Position numbers and translations under genes: made by a program
In this document: positions 9,406 through 20,100 of the stretch, piece by piece
Layout: every line of letters begins with the position of its first letter
Numbering within the stretch: position 1 is the first letter of the stretch
Assembly (NCBI RefSeq): GCF_947488465.1
Contig: NZ_CANKZA010000004.1
Location: forward strand, 124,001-188,000
Direction of reading: 5' to 3'
DNA length: 64,000 nucleotides
Source: an uncultured Microbacterium sp.
Lineage (GTDB): Bacteria > Actinomycetota > Actinomycetes > Actinomycetales > Microbacteriaceae
The notes under the pieces: generated by a model
Seen by the model: only the letters and a program-made list of their open reading frames with translations
What the model was told of the DNA's origin: nothing
Databases searched by the model: none

Positions 9406-10166
9406 TATGCCGATGCTCCTTCTGCGACGGGTGCGTCGTTGCGGGGGCCGCGACGACGGTCGCCACCACGGTCATCGCGACCACGGGGTGCCTTCGGCGC
9501 GTTCGCCTGCTCGCGTGCGAGCTCCTTGTTGGTGAGGTCGCCCTTGTAGATCCAGACCTTCACGCCGATGCGGCCGAAGGTGGTCTTGGCCTCGTAGAAG
9601 CCGTAGTCGATGTTCGCACGCAGGGTGTGCAGGGGCACACGGCCTTCGCGGTAGAACTCCGACCGGCTCATCTCGGCGCCACCGAGACGGCCCGAGACCT
9701 GAATCCGGATGCCCTTGGCGCCGGCGCGCTGAGCGCCCTGCAGACCCTTGCGCATCGCACGACGGAACGCCACACGAGCAGAAAGCTGCTCGGCGATACC
9801 CTGCGCGACGAGCTGAGCGTCGGCCTCGGGGTTCTTGACCTCGAGGATGTTCAGCTGGATCTGCTTGCCGGTGAGCTTCTCGAGGTCGGCGCGGATGCGC
9901 TCGGCCTCGGCGCCGCGGCGACCGATCACGATGCCCGGACGGGCGGTGTGGATGTCGACACGAACACGGTCACGCGTGCGCTCGATCTCGATCCCACTCA
10001 CGCCGGCGCGGTCGAGTTGCGTCTGCAGGAGCTTGCGGATCTTGATGTCCTCGGCCACGTAGTCGGCGTAACGCTGACCGGGCTTCGTCGAGTCGGAGAA
10101 CCAACGCGACACGTGGTCAGTGGTGATACCGAGGCGGAAGCCGTACGGGTTTACCTTCTGTCCCAT
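9405..10166 (-). CDS. rpsC: 30S ribosomal protein S3
   Basis: mRNA-entry-channel protein of 253 aa. It has the KH domain signature ([20 protein letters not shown]) and the C-terminal S3 domain ([19 protein letters not shown]). A basic/acidic tail of ~35 residues ([19 protein letters not shown]) extends past the core. Confidence 0.97.
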   Translation of the reverse strand: MGQKVNPYGFRLGITTDHVSRWFSDSTKPGQRYADYVAEDIKIRKLLQTQLDRAGVSGIEIERTRDRVRVDIHTARPGIVIGRRGAEAERIRADLEKLTGKQIQLNILEVKNPEADAQLVAQGIAEQLSARVAFRRAMRKGLQGAQRAGAKGIRIQVSGRLGGAEMSRSEFYREGRVPLHTLRANIDYGFYEAKTTFGRIGVKVWIYKGDLTNKELAREQANAPKAPRGRDDRGGDRRRGPRNDAPVAEGASA

Positions 10167-10558
10167 TACTTGCTCGCCTTCTTGTCGGTCGAAGCTGCCG
10201 TGGCAACCTCAGGGGTCGCCAGCATGATCGTGATGTGGCTGGTGCGCTTCTTGATCTGGAACGCGCGGCCCTGTGCACGGGGGCGGAAACGCTTGAGCGT
10301 CGCACCCTCGTCGACGAACGCGTTCGCCACGTACAGGTCCTGGTCATCCAGGAACTCGCCGTTCTTGTCCGCGGTGACGCGGGCGTTGGCCATGGCCGAA
10401 GCGACGAGCTTGTAGATCGGCTCGCTGGCGCTCTGCGGGGCGAACTTCAGGATGGCCAAGGCCTCCTGAGCCTGCTTGCCCTTGATGAGCGCGACGACAC
10501 GACGAGCCTTCTGAGGGGTCACGCGGATGTGCTTGACGCGTGCGATGGAATCCACCAT
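10166..10558 (-). CDS. rplV: 50S ribosomal protein L22
   Basis: Exit-tunnel protein of 130 aa. The start is set at ATG 10558 ([21 protein letters not shown]), which follows GAGGAGACAA; the longer frame to 10720 runs into rpsS and is not L22-like. The C-terminal beta-hairpin region ([20 protein letters not shown]) is present. Confidence 0.96.
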   Translation of the reverse strand: MVDSIARVKHIRVTPQKARRVVALIKGKQAQEALAILKFAPQSASEPIYKLVASAMANARVTADKNGEFLDDQDLYVANAFVDEGATLKRFRPRAQGRAFQIKKRTSHITIMLATPEVATAASTDKKASK

Positions 10559-10595
10559 TTGTCTCCTCCTCTGTCCTCTCTGGGAACGCCCCGCG

Positions 10596-10877
10596 TTAGC
10601 GGCGGCGCCCCTTCTTGTCGTCCTTCTCGTGGCCGCGGAAGGTGCGGGTGGGCGCGAATTCGCCCAGCTTGTGACCGACCATGGTCTCGGACACGAACAC
10701 GGGGATGTGCTTACGTCCATCGTGCACGGCGATCGTGTGCCCCAGCATGGCGGGGATGATCATCGAGCGGCGTGACCAGGTCTTGATGACGTTCTTGGTA
10801 CCGGCTTCGTTCTGCGAGGCGACCTTGCGAAGCAAGTGCTCGTCGACGAAGGGGCCCTTCTTGAGACTGCGAGGCAT
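10596..10877 (-). CDS. rpsS: 30S ribosomal protein S19
   Basis: Protein of 93 aa binding the 16S rRNA head. It has the typical [16 protein letters not shown] start and the [16 protein letters not shown] and [11 protein letters not shown] motifs. Confidence 0.97.
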   Translation of the reverse strand: MPRSLKKGPFVDEHLLRKVASQNEAGTKNVIKTWSRRSMIIPAMLGHTIAVHDGRKHIPVFVSETMVGHKLGEFAPTRTFRGHEKDDKKGRRR

Positions 10878-10889
10878 CTTCCTCTACTC

Positions 10890-11729
10890 CTACTTACGCT
10901 TCTTGCCGGCGTTACGGCGGCGGACGATGTACTTGTCGCTTTCCTTGTTGGCGTGGCGGGTGCGACCCTCAGCCTGGCCCCAAGGAGTGACGGGGTGACG
11001 ACCACCGGAGGTCTTACCCTCACCACCACCGTGCGGGTGGTCGACCGGGTTCATCGCGACACCACGCACGGTCGGGCGGACGCCCTTCCAGCGCATGCGG
11101 CCGGCCTTACCCCAGTTGATGTTCGACTGCTCGGCGTTGCCCACCTCGCCGATGGTCGCGCGGCAGCGCGCATCGACGTTGCGGATCTCGCCCGAGGGCA
11201 GACGCAGCTGAGCGAAGTTGCCGTCCTTGGCGACCAGACGCACCGAGGTGCCGGCCGACCGGGCCAGCTTCGCGCCGCCACCGGGGCGGAGCTCGATGGC
11301 GTGGATGACGGTACCCGTCGGGATGTTCTTCAGCGGCAGGTTGTTGCCCGGCTTGATGTCAGCCGACGCGCCCGACTCGACGACATCGCCCTGCTGCAGC
11401 TTCGCCGGAGCGAGGATGTAGCGCTTCTCACCGTCGAAGTAGTGCAGGAGCGCGATGCGCGCGGTGCGGTTGGGGTCGTACTCGATGTGAGCGACCTTGG
11501 CGTTGACGCCGTCCTTGTCGTGACGACGGAAGTCGATCACGCGGTACTGGCGCTTGTGGCCACCACCGATGTGACGGGTCGTGATGCGGCCCTGGTTGTT
11601 GCGGCCACCGGTCTTGGAAAGCGGGCGCAGCAGCGACTTCTCGGGCGTCGATCGGGTGATCTCAGCGAAGTCCGCCACCGACGAACCGCGACGACCGGGG
11701 GTCGTGGGCTTGTACTTGCGAATAGCCAT
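10890..11729 (-). CDS. rplB: 50S ribosomal protein L2
   Basis: Protein of 279 aa near the peptidyl transferase centre. It starts [20 protein letters not shown] and contains the conserved [18 protein letters not shown] segment with the functionally important His. It has the usual family length. Confidence 0.98.
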   Translation of the reverse strand: MAIRKYKPTTPGRRGSSVADFAEITRSTPEKSLLRPLSKTGGRNNQGRITTRHIGGGHKRQYRVIDFRRHDKDGVNAKVAHIEYDPNRTARIALLHYFDGEKRYILAPAKLQQGDVVESGASADIKPGNNLPLKNIPTGTVIHAIELRPGGGAKLARSAGTSVRLVAKDGNFAQLRLPSGEIRNVDARCRATIGEVGNAEQSNINWGKAGRMRWKGVRPTVRGVAMNPVDHPHGGGEGKTSGGRHPVTPWGQAEGRTRHANKESDKYIVRRRNAGKKRK

Positions 11730-11754
11730 GGTGTGTTGTCCTCTATCCCGACCG

Positions 11755-12066
11755 TCAGCCGACTGCCGTGAAGATGTCGATGGTGCCCGAACGCAGGGTC
11801 ACGATGGCGCGCTTGGTGTCCTTGCGCTTTCCCGTGCCGAAGCGCGTGCGACGCGCCTTGCCCGTGCGGTTGAGCGTGTTGACCGCGGCGACCTTGACGT
11901 CGAAGATCTTCTCGATCGCGAGCTTGATCTCGGTCTTCGAGGAGCGCGGGTCCACCAGGAAGGTGTACTTGCCCTCGTCGATGAGCCCATAGCTCTTCTC
12001 GGAGACGACCGGCTTCAGGATGATGTCGCGCGGGTCCTTGTTCAGAGCGGCGTGTGCGGTGGTCAT
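11755..12066 (-). CDS. rplW: 50S ribosomal protein L23
   Basis: Exit-tunnel-rim protein of 103 aa and docking site for SRP and trigger factor. It contains [15 protein letters not shown] near the N-terminus and the [19 protein letters not shown] segment. The start overlaps the rplD stop by 4 nt. Confidence 0.97.
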   Translation of the reverse strand: MTTAHAALNKDPRDIILKPVVSEKSYGLIDEGKYTFLVDPRSSKTEIKLAIEKIFDVKVAAVNTLNRTGKARRTRFGTGKRKDTKRAIVTLRSGTIDIFTAVG

Positions 12067-12725
12067 GCGGAGACCTCCTCGGTCGCGCCGTCCTTCGAAG
12101 CGACGAACGCTTCGTAGGCGGACTTGATGAAGACGATGTCGTCGGAGACGAGCACGTCGTAAGCGTTGAGCTGGTCGTACGTGAGCACGTGGACGTACGC
12201 GAGGTTGCGCACGCTCTTGACCGTGATCTCGTCGCCGCGCTCGATGACGACCATGACGTTCTTGGTCGCGTTGAGAGTCGACAGCACCGTGGACGCGGCC
12301 TTGGTCGAGGGCGCACCCTCGATCGCGAACGAGTCGATGACGTGCAGACGGCCACCACGAGCACGGTCGCTGAGCGCGCCCAGGAGGGCGGCGGCGATCA
12401 TCTTCTTGGGGGTGCGCTGCGAGTAGTCACGCGGCTTCGGGCCGTGGACGATGCCACCACCGGTCATGTGCGGCGCGCGGATCGAGCCCTGACGGGCGTT
12501 ACCGGTGCCCTTCTGCTTGAAGGGCTTGCGGCCGGCACCCGAGACCTCACCGCGACGCTTGGTCGAGTGAGTACCCTGGCGAGCCGCCGCGAGCTGCGCG
12601 ACGACGACCTGGTGGATGAGGGGGATGTTCGTCTTGACGTCGAAGACGGATGCAGGAAGCTGGACCGTGCCAGCCTTCTTGCCGTCGGCCTTCAGGACGT
12701 CGAGCGCGAGAGTCGAGTCAGCCAT
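12063..12725 (-). CDS. rplD: 50S ribosomal protein L4
   Basis: Protein of 220 aa lining the exit tunnel; in E. coli it also autoregulates the S10 operon. It has the tunnel-loop region [20 protein letters not shown] and the [15 protein letters not shown] motif. It lies 2 nt after rplC. Confidence 0.97.
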   Translation of the reverse strand: MADSTLALDVLKADGKKAGTVQLPASVFDVKTNIPLIHQVVVAQLAAARQGTHSTKRRGEVSGAGRKPFKQKGTGNARQGSIRAPHMTGGGIVHGPKPRDYSQRTPKKMIAAALLGALSDRARGGRLHVIDSFAIEGAPSTKAASTVLSTLNATKNVMVVIERGDEITVKSVRNLAYVHVLTYDQLNAYDVLVSDDIVFIKSAYEAFVASKDGATEEVSA

Positions 12726-12727
12726 GA

Positions 12728-13387
12728 TCAGGCACCCTTCACTGCGTTGCGGACGTAGACGATGCGGCCACGAGCACCGGGGACGGCGCCCTTGACGAGC
12801 ATGAGTCCCTTCTCGGCGTCGATGGCGTGCACCGTGAGGTTCATGACGGTCACGCGCTCGCCACCCATACGGCCGGCCATGCGCATGCCCTTGAAGACAC
12901 GGCTGGGGGTCGACGAGGCGCCGATCGAGCCGGGCTTGCGGTGGTTGCGGTGCGCACCGTGCGAAGCGGAGACACCCTTGAAGTTGTGGCGCTTCATGAC
13001 ACCGGCGGTGCCCTTGCCCTTGCTGGTGCCGACGACGTCGACCAGCTGGCCGGCCTCGAAGGTGGCGTCCACGGTGAGCTCCTGGCCCAGCGTGTAGTCA
13101 CCGGCATCCGCCGTGCGCACCTCGGTGAGGTGACGACGCGGGGTCACGCCAGCGGCCTCGAAGTGAGCCGTGAGCGGCTGGTTGACCTTGCGCGGGTCGA
13201 TCTGCCCGTAGGCGATCTGCACGGCGTTGTAGCCGTCGCGCTCGGGGGTGCGCACCTGGGTGACGACGTTCGGTGCAACCTCGATCACGGTGACGGGAAC
13301 GAGCTTGCCGTTCTCATCCCAGACCTGGGTCATGCCGAGCTTGGTGCCCAGGAGTCCCTTGGAAATCTTGGAGTTGATATCAGTCAT
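12728..13387 (-). CDS. rplC: 50S ribosomal protein L3
   Basis: Early assembly protein of 219 aa. The start is set at ATG 13387 ([19 protein letters not shown]), 8 nt after rpsJ; the open frame to 13558 upstream overlaps rpsJ and is not L3-like. The core motif [20 protein letters not shown] is intact. Confidence 0.96.
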   Translation of the reverse strand: MTDINSKISKGLLGTKLGMTQVWDENGKLVPVTVIEVAPNVVTQVRTPERDGYNAVQIAYGQIDPRKVNQPLTAHFEAAGVTPRRHLTEVRTADAGDYTLGQELTVDATFEAGQLVDVVGTSKGKGTAGVMKRHNFKGVSASHGAHRNHRKPGSIGASSTPSRVFKGMRMAGRMGGERVTVMNLTVHAIDAEKGLMLVKGAVPGARGRIVYVRNAVKGA

Positions 13388-13395
13388 CGCGAGCC

Positions 13396-13704
13396 TCAGA
13401 GCTTGATCTCGATGTTGACGTCGGCCGGGAGGTCGAGACGCATCAGCGAGTCGACGGCCTTGGGCGTCGGGTCGATGATGTCGATGAGGCGCTTGTGGGT
13501 GCGCATCTCGAAGTGCTCGCGGCTGTCCTTGTACTTGTGGGGCGACCGGATGACGCACACGACGTTCTTCTCGGTCGGAAGGGGCACGGGGCCCACAACG
13601 GTGGCGCCTGCGCGGGTCACCGTGTCGACGATCTTGCGCGCCGACGTGTCGATGACCTCGTGGTCATACGACTTCAGGCGAATGCGGATCTTCTGTCCCG
13701 CCAT
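13396..13704 (-). CDS. rpsJ: 30S ribosomal protein S10
   Basis: Small-subunit protein of 102 aa, also the transcription factor NusE. It starts [19 protein letters not shown] at 13704; the frame extends to 13833 without conserved sequence. It is the first gene of the S10 operon, preceded by a ~270-nt leader and the promoter at 13983-14011. Confidence 0.97.
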   Translation of the reverse strand: MAGQKIRIRLKSYDHEVIDTSARKIVDTVTRAGATVVGPVPLPTEKNVVCVIRSPHKYKDSREHFEMRTHKRLIDIIDPTPKAVDSLMRLDLPADVNIEIKL

Positions 13705-13836
13705 TGTCTGCTCTCTCTCTTCTCGCGTCATACCTCGAGGGCATCGGACGCACGTGGCACAGGGGTGGTGTGCCGGGCACTCTCCCGCGCGGTTGCGAGG
13801 GATGCTGCACCGCTGTTCTGGTGTCAGACCCACTCC

Positions 13837-13852
13837 TCCGCACGCGTGCGGA
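13837..13852 (-). promoter_or_regulatory. 16-nt palindrome in the S10 operon leader
   Basis: TCCGCACGCGTGCGGA is a perfect palindrome in the predicted 5' leader of rpsJ. In E. coli the S10 leader is the site of L4-mediated attenuation; whether this hairpin has such a role is not shown by the sequence. Confidence 0.35.
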
Positions 13853-13982
13853 ACCTGTTTCCAGGGGGAGTGGGGTTGTGGTGTTCTGACTGCCCGCGGC
13901 CTAGGACCCTGCGCTCTCGCGCCGCCTATGCACTGCCGTGACAGTGATCCCGCACCGAGGCGCAGGAATGTGGAACTGGTCT

Positions 13983-14011
13983 AGTCTACGTGTCGCCCGG
14001 GCGTGTCGCAA
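13983..14011 (-). promoter_or_regulatory. Promoter of the S10 operon
   Basis: On the minus strand, -35 TTGCGA (14011-14006) is separated by exactly 17 nt from -10 TAGACT (13988-13983). The predicted transcript starts near 13976, about 270 nt before rpsJ. Four copies of GTGTCGC (13990, 14003, 14020, 14034) overlap or flank the -35 and spacer. The rest of 13705-14269 holds no gene: only the leader, this promoter and one palindromic element. Confidence 0.65.
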
Positions 14012-14068
14012 ACTCGGGCGTGTCGCGCTCGGTGTGTCGCGATTCGGGCCCGGCGGGCGGGCACCGCA

Positions 14069-14132
14069 CGAGGAGATGTGCATGCACGAGGAGGATGCCG
14101 CAGCATCCACCCTCTGCTGCGTACATCCTCCT
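14069..14132. repeat. Nested palindromic element, copy 1
   Basis: Diverged copy of a ~63-bp element. It has outer arms related to GAGGAGATGTAC/GTACATCTCCTC (14070-14081 and 14121-14132) and the inner palindrome GGATGCCGCAGCATCC (14093-14108). A further stem follows, GGAGTAC (14135-14141) with GTACTCC (14160-14166). It is the only copy on the left side of the pilus region. Confidence 0.7.
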
Positions 14133-14269
14133 GGGGAGTACGCCGGAAGTACGCAGGGAGTACTCCGGGGCACGCGCTCTGCCAGCGGGTGGCGCAAGCC
14201 AAAGCGGCAACAGCGGCAGCGGACCGCCGGAGCTGACCGCAGTGAAACCGAGCCGGCCAGCGTGCGCGG

Positions 14270-15241
14270 TTACCCGTCGCCCCGGTCGTCGTCTCCGCGC
14301 GGCGCGCCTGCCTGGTCCGCTTCAGACAGAGCGCCGCTCGCTCGCTTCACTCGACTCGGACGCCCCGACACATAGATGTACGTTCCGACAACGAGGGTCG
14401 CTCCGCCCATGATGATCACCCACCAGGGGAATCCAGGAACATCGGGTCGCTTCCCCACCGCGTCGATATCGCCAACCGGCGTGGGGGTGACCCGTTCTCC
14501 CGTCACAAGGATGCGCTGGGTGTTGATACCGAGCGGAGTGCAGGTCACCAGGGTGACGAGGTCTTCGCCGACGACCGGTCGGAGGGCCTCCCGTTCATCC
14601 GGCTCCACGACCTGTGTGCGGATGACCTGGTAGGTGAGGACCTCACCGAGCACCTCGATGGTGAACGTGTCTCCCTCCTGGACCCGGTCGAGGTTGGTGA
14701 ACATCTTCGCTTCCGCGAGACCGCGATGCGCGGTGATCACCGAATGTGTACCCTCGCCACCCACCGGCAGCGACGTGCCCCGCAGATGACCCGCGCCGCG
14801 TAGCAGCGTGTCATCGGATGTGCCGTGATAGACGGGCAGGTCGACGTCGACGGCGGGGATGCGCAATCGCGCCATCACATCCGAAGGTGTGGCGCGGAGC
14901 AAGGTGTCGTAATCGAGCGCGTCATCCGCCGCAGACCCCTCCGCGGTCGGCAGCCGTTCGCCTACTTCGAGAAGCGCACCCGAATTGACGGCAGCGTTGT
15001 ACTCGCGCGCGAGTGACAGCTGTTCGCTCGCAGACGGATCGAGATCACTGTCGCGCGCCTGGGCACTGTAGTTCTCGATGAGGAGCGACTGGTTGTACTG
15101 GGAGAACCACGCAGCGATGTCGGGGTACACGAACAACAGCACGCCCATCCAGGCGAGGACAGCGGCGCCGATCGCCAGCCACTGGGGTCGCCAGCGTCGT
15201 CGATCGTCGGTGCTCGTCGCAATGGCGGATGCCGTGGACAT
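14270..15241 (-). CDS. Class C sortase (pilus assembly)
   Basis: Membrane transpeptidase of 323 aa that joins pilin subunits by isopeptide bonds and can hand the polymer to the wall. Catalytic residues are His172 (TAHRGL), Cys234 (TLVTCTPLGIN) and Arg243 (TQRIL). It has an N-terminal membrane segment (about 21-40) and a second one near the C-terminus (about 273-291), the class C topology. The start is ATG 15241, with GAGGAG 8 nt upstream; GTG 15277 and ATG 15262 have no ribosome site. It follows the two pilin genes, with two hairpins between pilin and sortase. Confidence 0.93.
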   Translation of the reverse strand: MSTASAIATSTDDRRRWRPQWLAIGAAVLAWMGVLLFVYPDIAAWFSQYNQSLLIENYSAQARDSDLDPSASEQLSLAREYNAAVNSGALLEVGERLPTAEGSAADDALDYDTLLRATPSDVMARLRIPAVDVDLPVYHGTSDDTLLRGAGHLRGTSLPVGGEGTHSVITAHRGLAEAKMFTNLDRVQEGDTFTIEVLGEVLTYQVIRTQVVEPDEREALRPVVGEDLVTLVTCTPLGINTQRILVTGERVTPTPVGDIDAVGKRPDVPGFPWWVIIMGGATLVVGTYIYVSGRPSRVKRASGALSEADQAGAPRGDDDRGDG

Positions 15242-15289
15242 CGATGCAGCTCCTCGGATCATGGGCGTGGACGACACTAGCAGCGAGAA

Positions 15290-15360
15290 GCGGGGCGGGA
15301 AGGTTTCCCTCCCCGCCCCGCCTCACCGGTGCAGCGGGCTCACACCCGACCCGCACCGGT
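15290..15360 (-). terminator. Two consecutive hairpins between pilin and sortase genes
   Basis: On the minus strand, just after the pilin stop, an 8-bp stem (ACCGGTGC at 15325-15332 with GCACCGGT at 15353-15360) is followed by a longer GC-rich stem, GCGGGGCGGG at 15290-15299 with the complement ending near 15321. Neither has a long U tract, so partial termination or a stable 3' end for the pilin message is the likely role. Confidence 0.55.
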
Positions 15361-15365
15361 CGCTC

Positions 15366-17054
15366 TCACTGAGCCTGCTTTTCCTTGCGGCGGCGTGCGA
15401 CGAAGGCCGCGCCTCCGGCGATCAGGATAAGACCGGCACCCAACGACATGAGCACGACCTGCCCCTGTCCACCCGTGAGCGGCAGGTTGGGCACATCGCT
15501 CTTGACGTTGCCGATCGCACCGTCATAGCTGGCGAGGTCGCCGGCTGTGACCGTGGTCTCGCCGATCTCGACCTGAACGGCCAACAGCGCCGCGGCACCC
15601 GTGGGGGTGACGAAGCCGGCGGGCGCCGCCGTCTCCTTCAGCACGTAGCACCGCGTGGCGTTGTCGACGGGCGCGTTCGAGCTGTCGGAGACGAACAGAC
15701 CGGGCACCAGCACCAGCCCGTTGGTCGACGTGAAGGTCGTTGCCCCGTCGACCTCGATCGGATCGACGTTTACCGTGCTGACGTCGGTCGTGCATGTTGT
15801 GGCATACGGGGTCGCGGCCTCGTAGACCTCGAACACCGCGCCATTGACGGCCGTGCTGCCGTTGCCGGCGTCGTACTTGAACACCTTCACGTCACCCCAG
15901 TTCTGGGTGACCGCCGGGGACGGGATGCTCGGAACTGCGGGCTCGTTCGGATCGAACGGCTCGTTGGGGTTGACGGGGCCACCCGGCGCGAGCGGCGGGG
16001 TTCCCGGCGTCACCGGCGGCGTCGTGCCAGGCTCGTTTTCGGTGACGAGGTAGGCGATGTTGTAGATCTCGCCGGCATCCAAGCCAAAGCTCGCGACCGG
16101 GGCGATCGAGCTGACGGTGCCGCTGAAGACCGTCGTGACCGACTGTCCTCCGCTGGCCTTCAGCGTCGTGAGGCCCGCCTGGGTGAAGCTCACCATGAGC
16201 ACATTGCGATCGGTGACCACCGTGTAGTCGACGTCCCGAACGAGTGCGGTCGTGCCCAGGGTCACGCTCTCGACCGCCGTCGGGGTCAGACGCGGATCCA
16301 TCGGGTCGACCACCGTGTAGCTGGTGAACTGGTTGCCATCGGCGATGCGCGGAACAGTCGTGACGACCTCGAAGCTTGCGGTCGCACCCAGACCCAGTTC
16401 GGTCTGCGCGTCAACAGTCTTGGTGATCGTCGGCGCGAGTCCGTTCTTCGGGTAGGCGTGGACGTTGTACAACCAGCCGTTGCTGTTGGTGGGGGCCCCC
16501 GCCTGATTGTCCGGGAAAGGAACGGTCACGACGAACGGAACGGCGATGTCCGTCGCGTCGGTAGGCGGCGTGGTCTCGCAGATCAGATAGGCGCCGAGGA
16601 GCGCGTTGGGCTGAGCCGGGCTCGCGTTGACGAGCGAGAGCGTTGCGATGCCGCTGGCATCGGTCGCTGGCAATGCCGTACCGGCACCTAGGGTCCAACC
16701 GCTCAGCGACGGGGCTGCACAGGCGTCAGCCGGCACAGCGACCGTGCTCAGCGTGTTCCAGTCCGCGGCATCCGTGACCGAGAAATCTGTCAGCTGATAT
16801 GCCGTGAAGACAACGCCGGCGATCGGGTTGGGCAGGGTCGAGCCCGGGGCCTGGGGATCACCCGACACGGGTGTTCCCCCGGACTGGTGCTCGTGCTTGT
16901 GGATCGTGATCGAGCCGTCGGCGTTGGCGTTGATATTGCCGTACTCGGGGTCGGCGGCGAGCGCGGGAGCACCGAAGCCCACGGCGCTCAACGCCACGAC
17001 TCCGACTACGGCCGCAATGCGGGCGCCCCACCGGGGGGATGTGTGCGAACTCAC
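15366..17054 (-). CDS. SpaH/EbpB-type LPXTG major pilin
   Basis: Backbone subunit of a sortase-assembled pilus, 562 aa from GTG 17054 (AGAAGGG 7 nt upstream). An ATG at 17117 overlaps the upstream stop (ATGA) and would add 21 residues. Visible elements: a signal peptide ending near ALAA (about residue 33), a pilin motif YPKN (201-204, Lys203 as likely isopeptide donor), a Pro-rich linker (about 345-385), an E-box YVLKETAAPAGF (470-481), the sorting signal LPLTG (524-528), a hydrophobic segment and a basic tail RRRKEK. Between the tip adhesin and the sortase, this is the standard pilus operon order. Confidence 0.93.
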   Translation of the reverse strand: MSSHTSPRWGARIAAVVGVVALSAVGFGAPALAADPEYGNINANADGSITIHKHEHQSGGTPVSGDPQAPGSTLPNPIAGVVFTAYQLTDFSVTDAADWNTLSTVAVPADACAAPSLSGWTLGAGTALPATDASGIATLSLVNASPAQPNALLGAYLICETTPPTDATDIAVPFVVTVPFPDNQAGAPTNSNGWLYNVHAYPKNGLAPTITKTVDAQTELGLGATASFEVVTTVPRIADGNQFTSYTVVDPMDPRLTPTAVESVTLGTTALVRDVDYTVVTDRNVLMVSFTQAGLTTLKASGGQSVTTVFSGTVSSIAPVASFGLDAGEIYNIAYLVTENEPGTTPPVTPGTPPLAPGGPVNPNEPFDPNEPAVPSIPSPAVTQNWGDVKVFKYDAGNGSTAVNGAVFEVYEAATPYATTCTTDVSTVNVDPIEVDGATTFTSTNGLVLVPGLFVSDSSNAPVDNATRCYVLKETAAPAGFVTPTGAAALLAVQVEIGETTVTAGDLASYDGAIGNVKSDVPNLPLTGGQGQVVLMSLGAGLILIAGGAAFVARRRKEKQAQ

Positions 17055-17113
17055 GATGAGACCCTTCTGAGATGTGGTCGGGATGTTGATGCGGTCAGAG
17101 ATGTCGTGGGAAG

Positions 17114-20100
17114 TCATATCGGGGAGTCACGCGGCCTTCTTCTTCGGTGAATCCAGGCGCCGAGAAGAGCAAGTCCGATGAGCATGCCGCCCGCAATCAC
17201 GAAGGCATCACGGGCGGTGCCGCCGGTGAGCGGGATCTCCGGCATCGGAATCCGCTCATTTTCAAACGACGCAGCGAAGCTGTAGTCGAGCGCGCTCGGC
17301 GAGATGATGAAGGTGTGGACTTCGTCGCTCCTGATGAACCCGGCGGGGGCTTTCGACTCCGTCAGCGAGTAGGTTCCGTGAAGGAGCTGGGTAATACGGA
17401 AGTGCCCCGCTCGGGCGTCGCGGTCGACGTACGTGCCACTGCCCGCGCACAAGCTGTCACTCGCGGCGATGCAGTCGACCACGATCGTTCCGGCCGGCAC
17501 GTTCGGACCGGTAAGTGCCCATTCCGCCCCGGACAAGAACGTGGTTGTTGAGGCGGCGTCGACCTTCTGCCAGGTGACCGATCCGGCCCGCTGCCGATTG
17601 ACGAAGGAGCATTCGACGCGGTCGCCTGCCTTCACGCCGGACACCTGCACGGTCGTGGCGGTGATCAGCACCGTACGCGGTTGACCGATCGGTGGGGTCA
17701 CTGTGCAGTAGCTGCCCGCGAGCGAGCTGCCGCTCCCGGTTCCCGGGACGAGATCGTGGCCGGGCTGTTGCGCCTCAGCGACCTGGAGATTGACGAATGC
17801 GCTCGAGTTCGGGATACCCACGGTCCACGGCGTCGGCACAGCTCCACCGGAGATCGTGGTCTTCGTCGCTGGTGTCGAGATCGTCGTCCCGGCCGTGCTG
17901 GTGGTCAGACGAGTCGAGGTTATGGCCCACCCCACACCTGGCGTCGGGTTGGCCCCACTCGGATCGAGGATCGTCTTGGTCGCCACGACGGTCGCATCGA
18001 ACACGGGCGTGTTGGTGATGGTGCAGACGAGTTGCTGACCGGCTTTTCCTCGAGCTGTGCCGAGGTCGGCAGCTGACGGGATGGGACCCACACTCGCCTG
18101 GCGTGCGGCGCCCGATGGGGAGAGGACCGCAGCATCACTGGGTGCTGTGTCATCGCTCCATTGGCAGGAGTAGCTCGCGATGTATCTATTGAGGTCGGCG
18201 GGTGCACCGACCTCGCGGATCACGTAGCTCTTCCCCACAGTCACGACCATCGAGCCCGCGTACTGCGTCTGGATTCCGGTGGTGGAGCCGGCGGTCGTCG
18301 CGCTCTGCACCACCACATCGTCGATGCCCGTCCCGGCGCCGTCGGCACGGATTTCGAGGCCGAACTGGTCGGTTGAGACAACGCGCCCGTCGACCTCCTT
18401 CTGAAGCCGCATCGTGGGCGGAAGGCCGCAACTCGCGAGATCAACAACGCCGGTGGTCGTGTCCACGATCCCGTTTCCGTTGGTCCCTCCCATGGGCTGA
18501 CCAGTGCTCGGGTCGAGCCGCTTGATGCCGAATCCTCCCGAGGCAAACAACTCACCCCGTCCGTTGAACGTGATGCCGTTGAAGGTGTCGTTTGACGCGA
18601 GGAACGCGATACGCACGGCGTCGCCGTTTGAGTTGACTTTCCCCGCGTCAAGGCGCGCCAGCACGTGTGTTGTTCCCAAGCTCCACACCAAGTAGAGGTT
18701 GCCGCTGGCATCGAACGTGATGTCACCGTTGGCATTTCCCGTACCGGCGCCCGGTATGGAAATGTTGCGGACGAACTGGAATGTCGAGGCATCTGCGCGG
18801 ACGACGAAAAGTCGGAAGTTACTTCCGCTGTAGCCGCCGAAGTAGTAGTCGCCCGTCGTCGGATCGATCGCTCCGCCAACAAAGTCGCTGGGGGTGGCGG
18901 GAGTCGTCGCTCCGGTTCTGGTGAGAATCGAGGCCGTCGGCGTGCCATTCCCGAGTGCGGCCGTCCACTTTCTCATGACCAGTTGGCCACTCCCGTTGGG
19001 CGCCTGTGTGACGGCGATCGCCGCGCTTCCGTCCAGGTTGACCGCGAGCGCATTCTGGTTGTCGGTTGTGCCGAAACTCACCCGGTTGGGAACTGTCGTT
19101 CCGGTTGACATTCCTGAGCTCGTGACGCGCTTTGCATACTGCCCGGCGGTCGTACGGTGTAGCGCGTAAACGCTGTCCACGCTGCAGTCGAGTGCCTGCG
19201 GCGGTGTCAACTGGTTCGTGATCGTACAGGTGAGGACCTGACCGTTGTAGCCGGCGGGGATCGCGGGGAGCATCGACTGCAACCGCCCGTTGGCGCCAAC
19301 CGAGAGCACACCGCGGGCAAGCTCTCCGCCCCCACTCCAGGTGCACGCGAAGCTCGCGGCGTATCCCAGCAGCGTTCCGGCACTCCCCGCCGCACCCTCG
19401 GAGATCGTGTAGGTCACACCTTGTTCAGCCGTCGTCCGCGCGACCGTAGCGGTCTGCAGCCCGTTCGTCGTGCCGGTCGTTGTGTTCTCGGTGAGGAGCG
19501 CGTTGTCGAAGGTGCGATTGACCGCCAAGTGGAACTGGTGCCCGGCCGTGCGACTTGCAATGTTCTTCTGAAGATCCAAACGCGGCGGCACATCGGCAGC
19601 GTTCTTCGCCGTGTTCACGACGGTGCACGCGAGTGCCTGCCCGTCGCGGTCGGTCGGGATGCCCGGCAGCGTCGCGGAGGCGCGCCCCGTGTTGATGTTG
19701 TAGGTCAGCGATGACCCCGCGGCGACGAAAGTGCTCCCGTCCGCCCACACGCATCCGTAAGTGAACGTGTACGCGCCCAGACTCGCGCCCGCGGCACCGG
19801 TCTGGGCGATCGTGTACACCGCCCCGGCGACGACGTTGAGCGGGCCGGCAGCCGGCGCCTGAGGGCCGGTGGCGGCGGAAGTCGTGGTCGTCGCCTGGGA
19901 AAGATTCGTCTGCGAGCCGGACTGCCGGATGTCAAGCGTGAACTGGTCGGTTGCGGCGAAGCGCGCGCTCGTCAGGCTCGCCTCGAGCGTGAGCGCCACG
20001 GCTTTGGCCACGTTCGTGATCGTGCAGGTCAGCGCCTGTGCGTTGCGGCCGCTGGGGATCGGCGGGAGCGTAGCCTGCGCGCGGCCGCTGTTCACAGACA

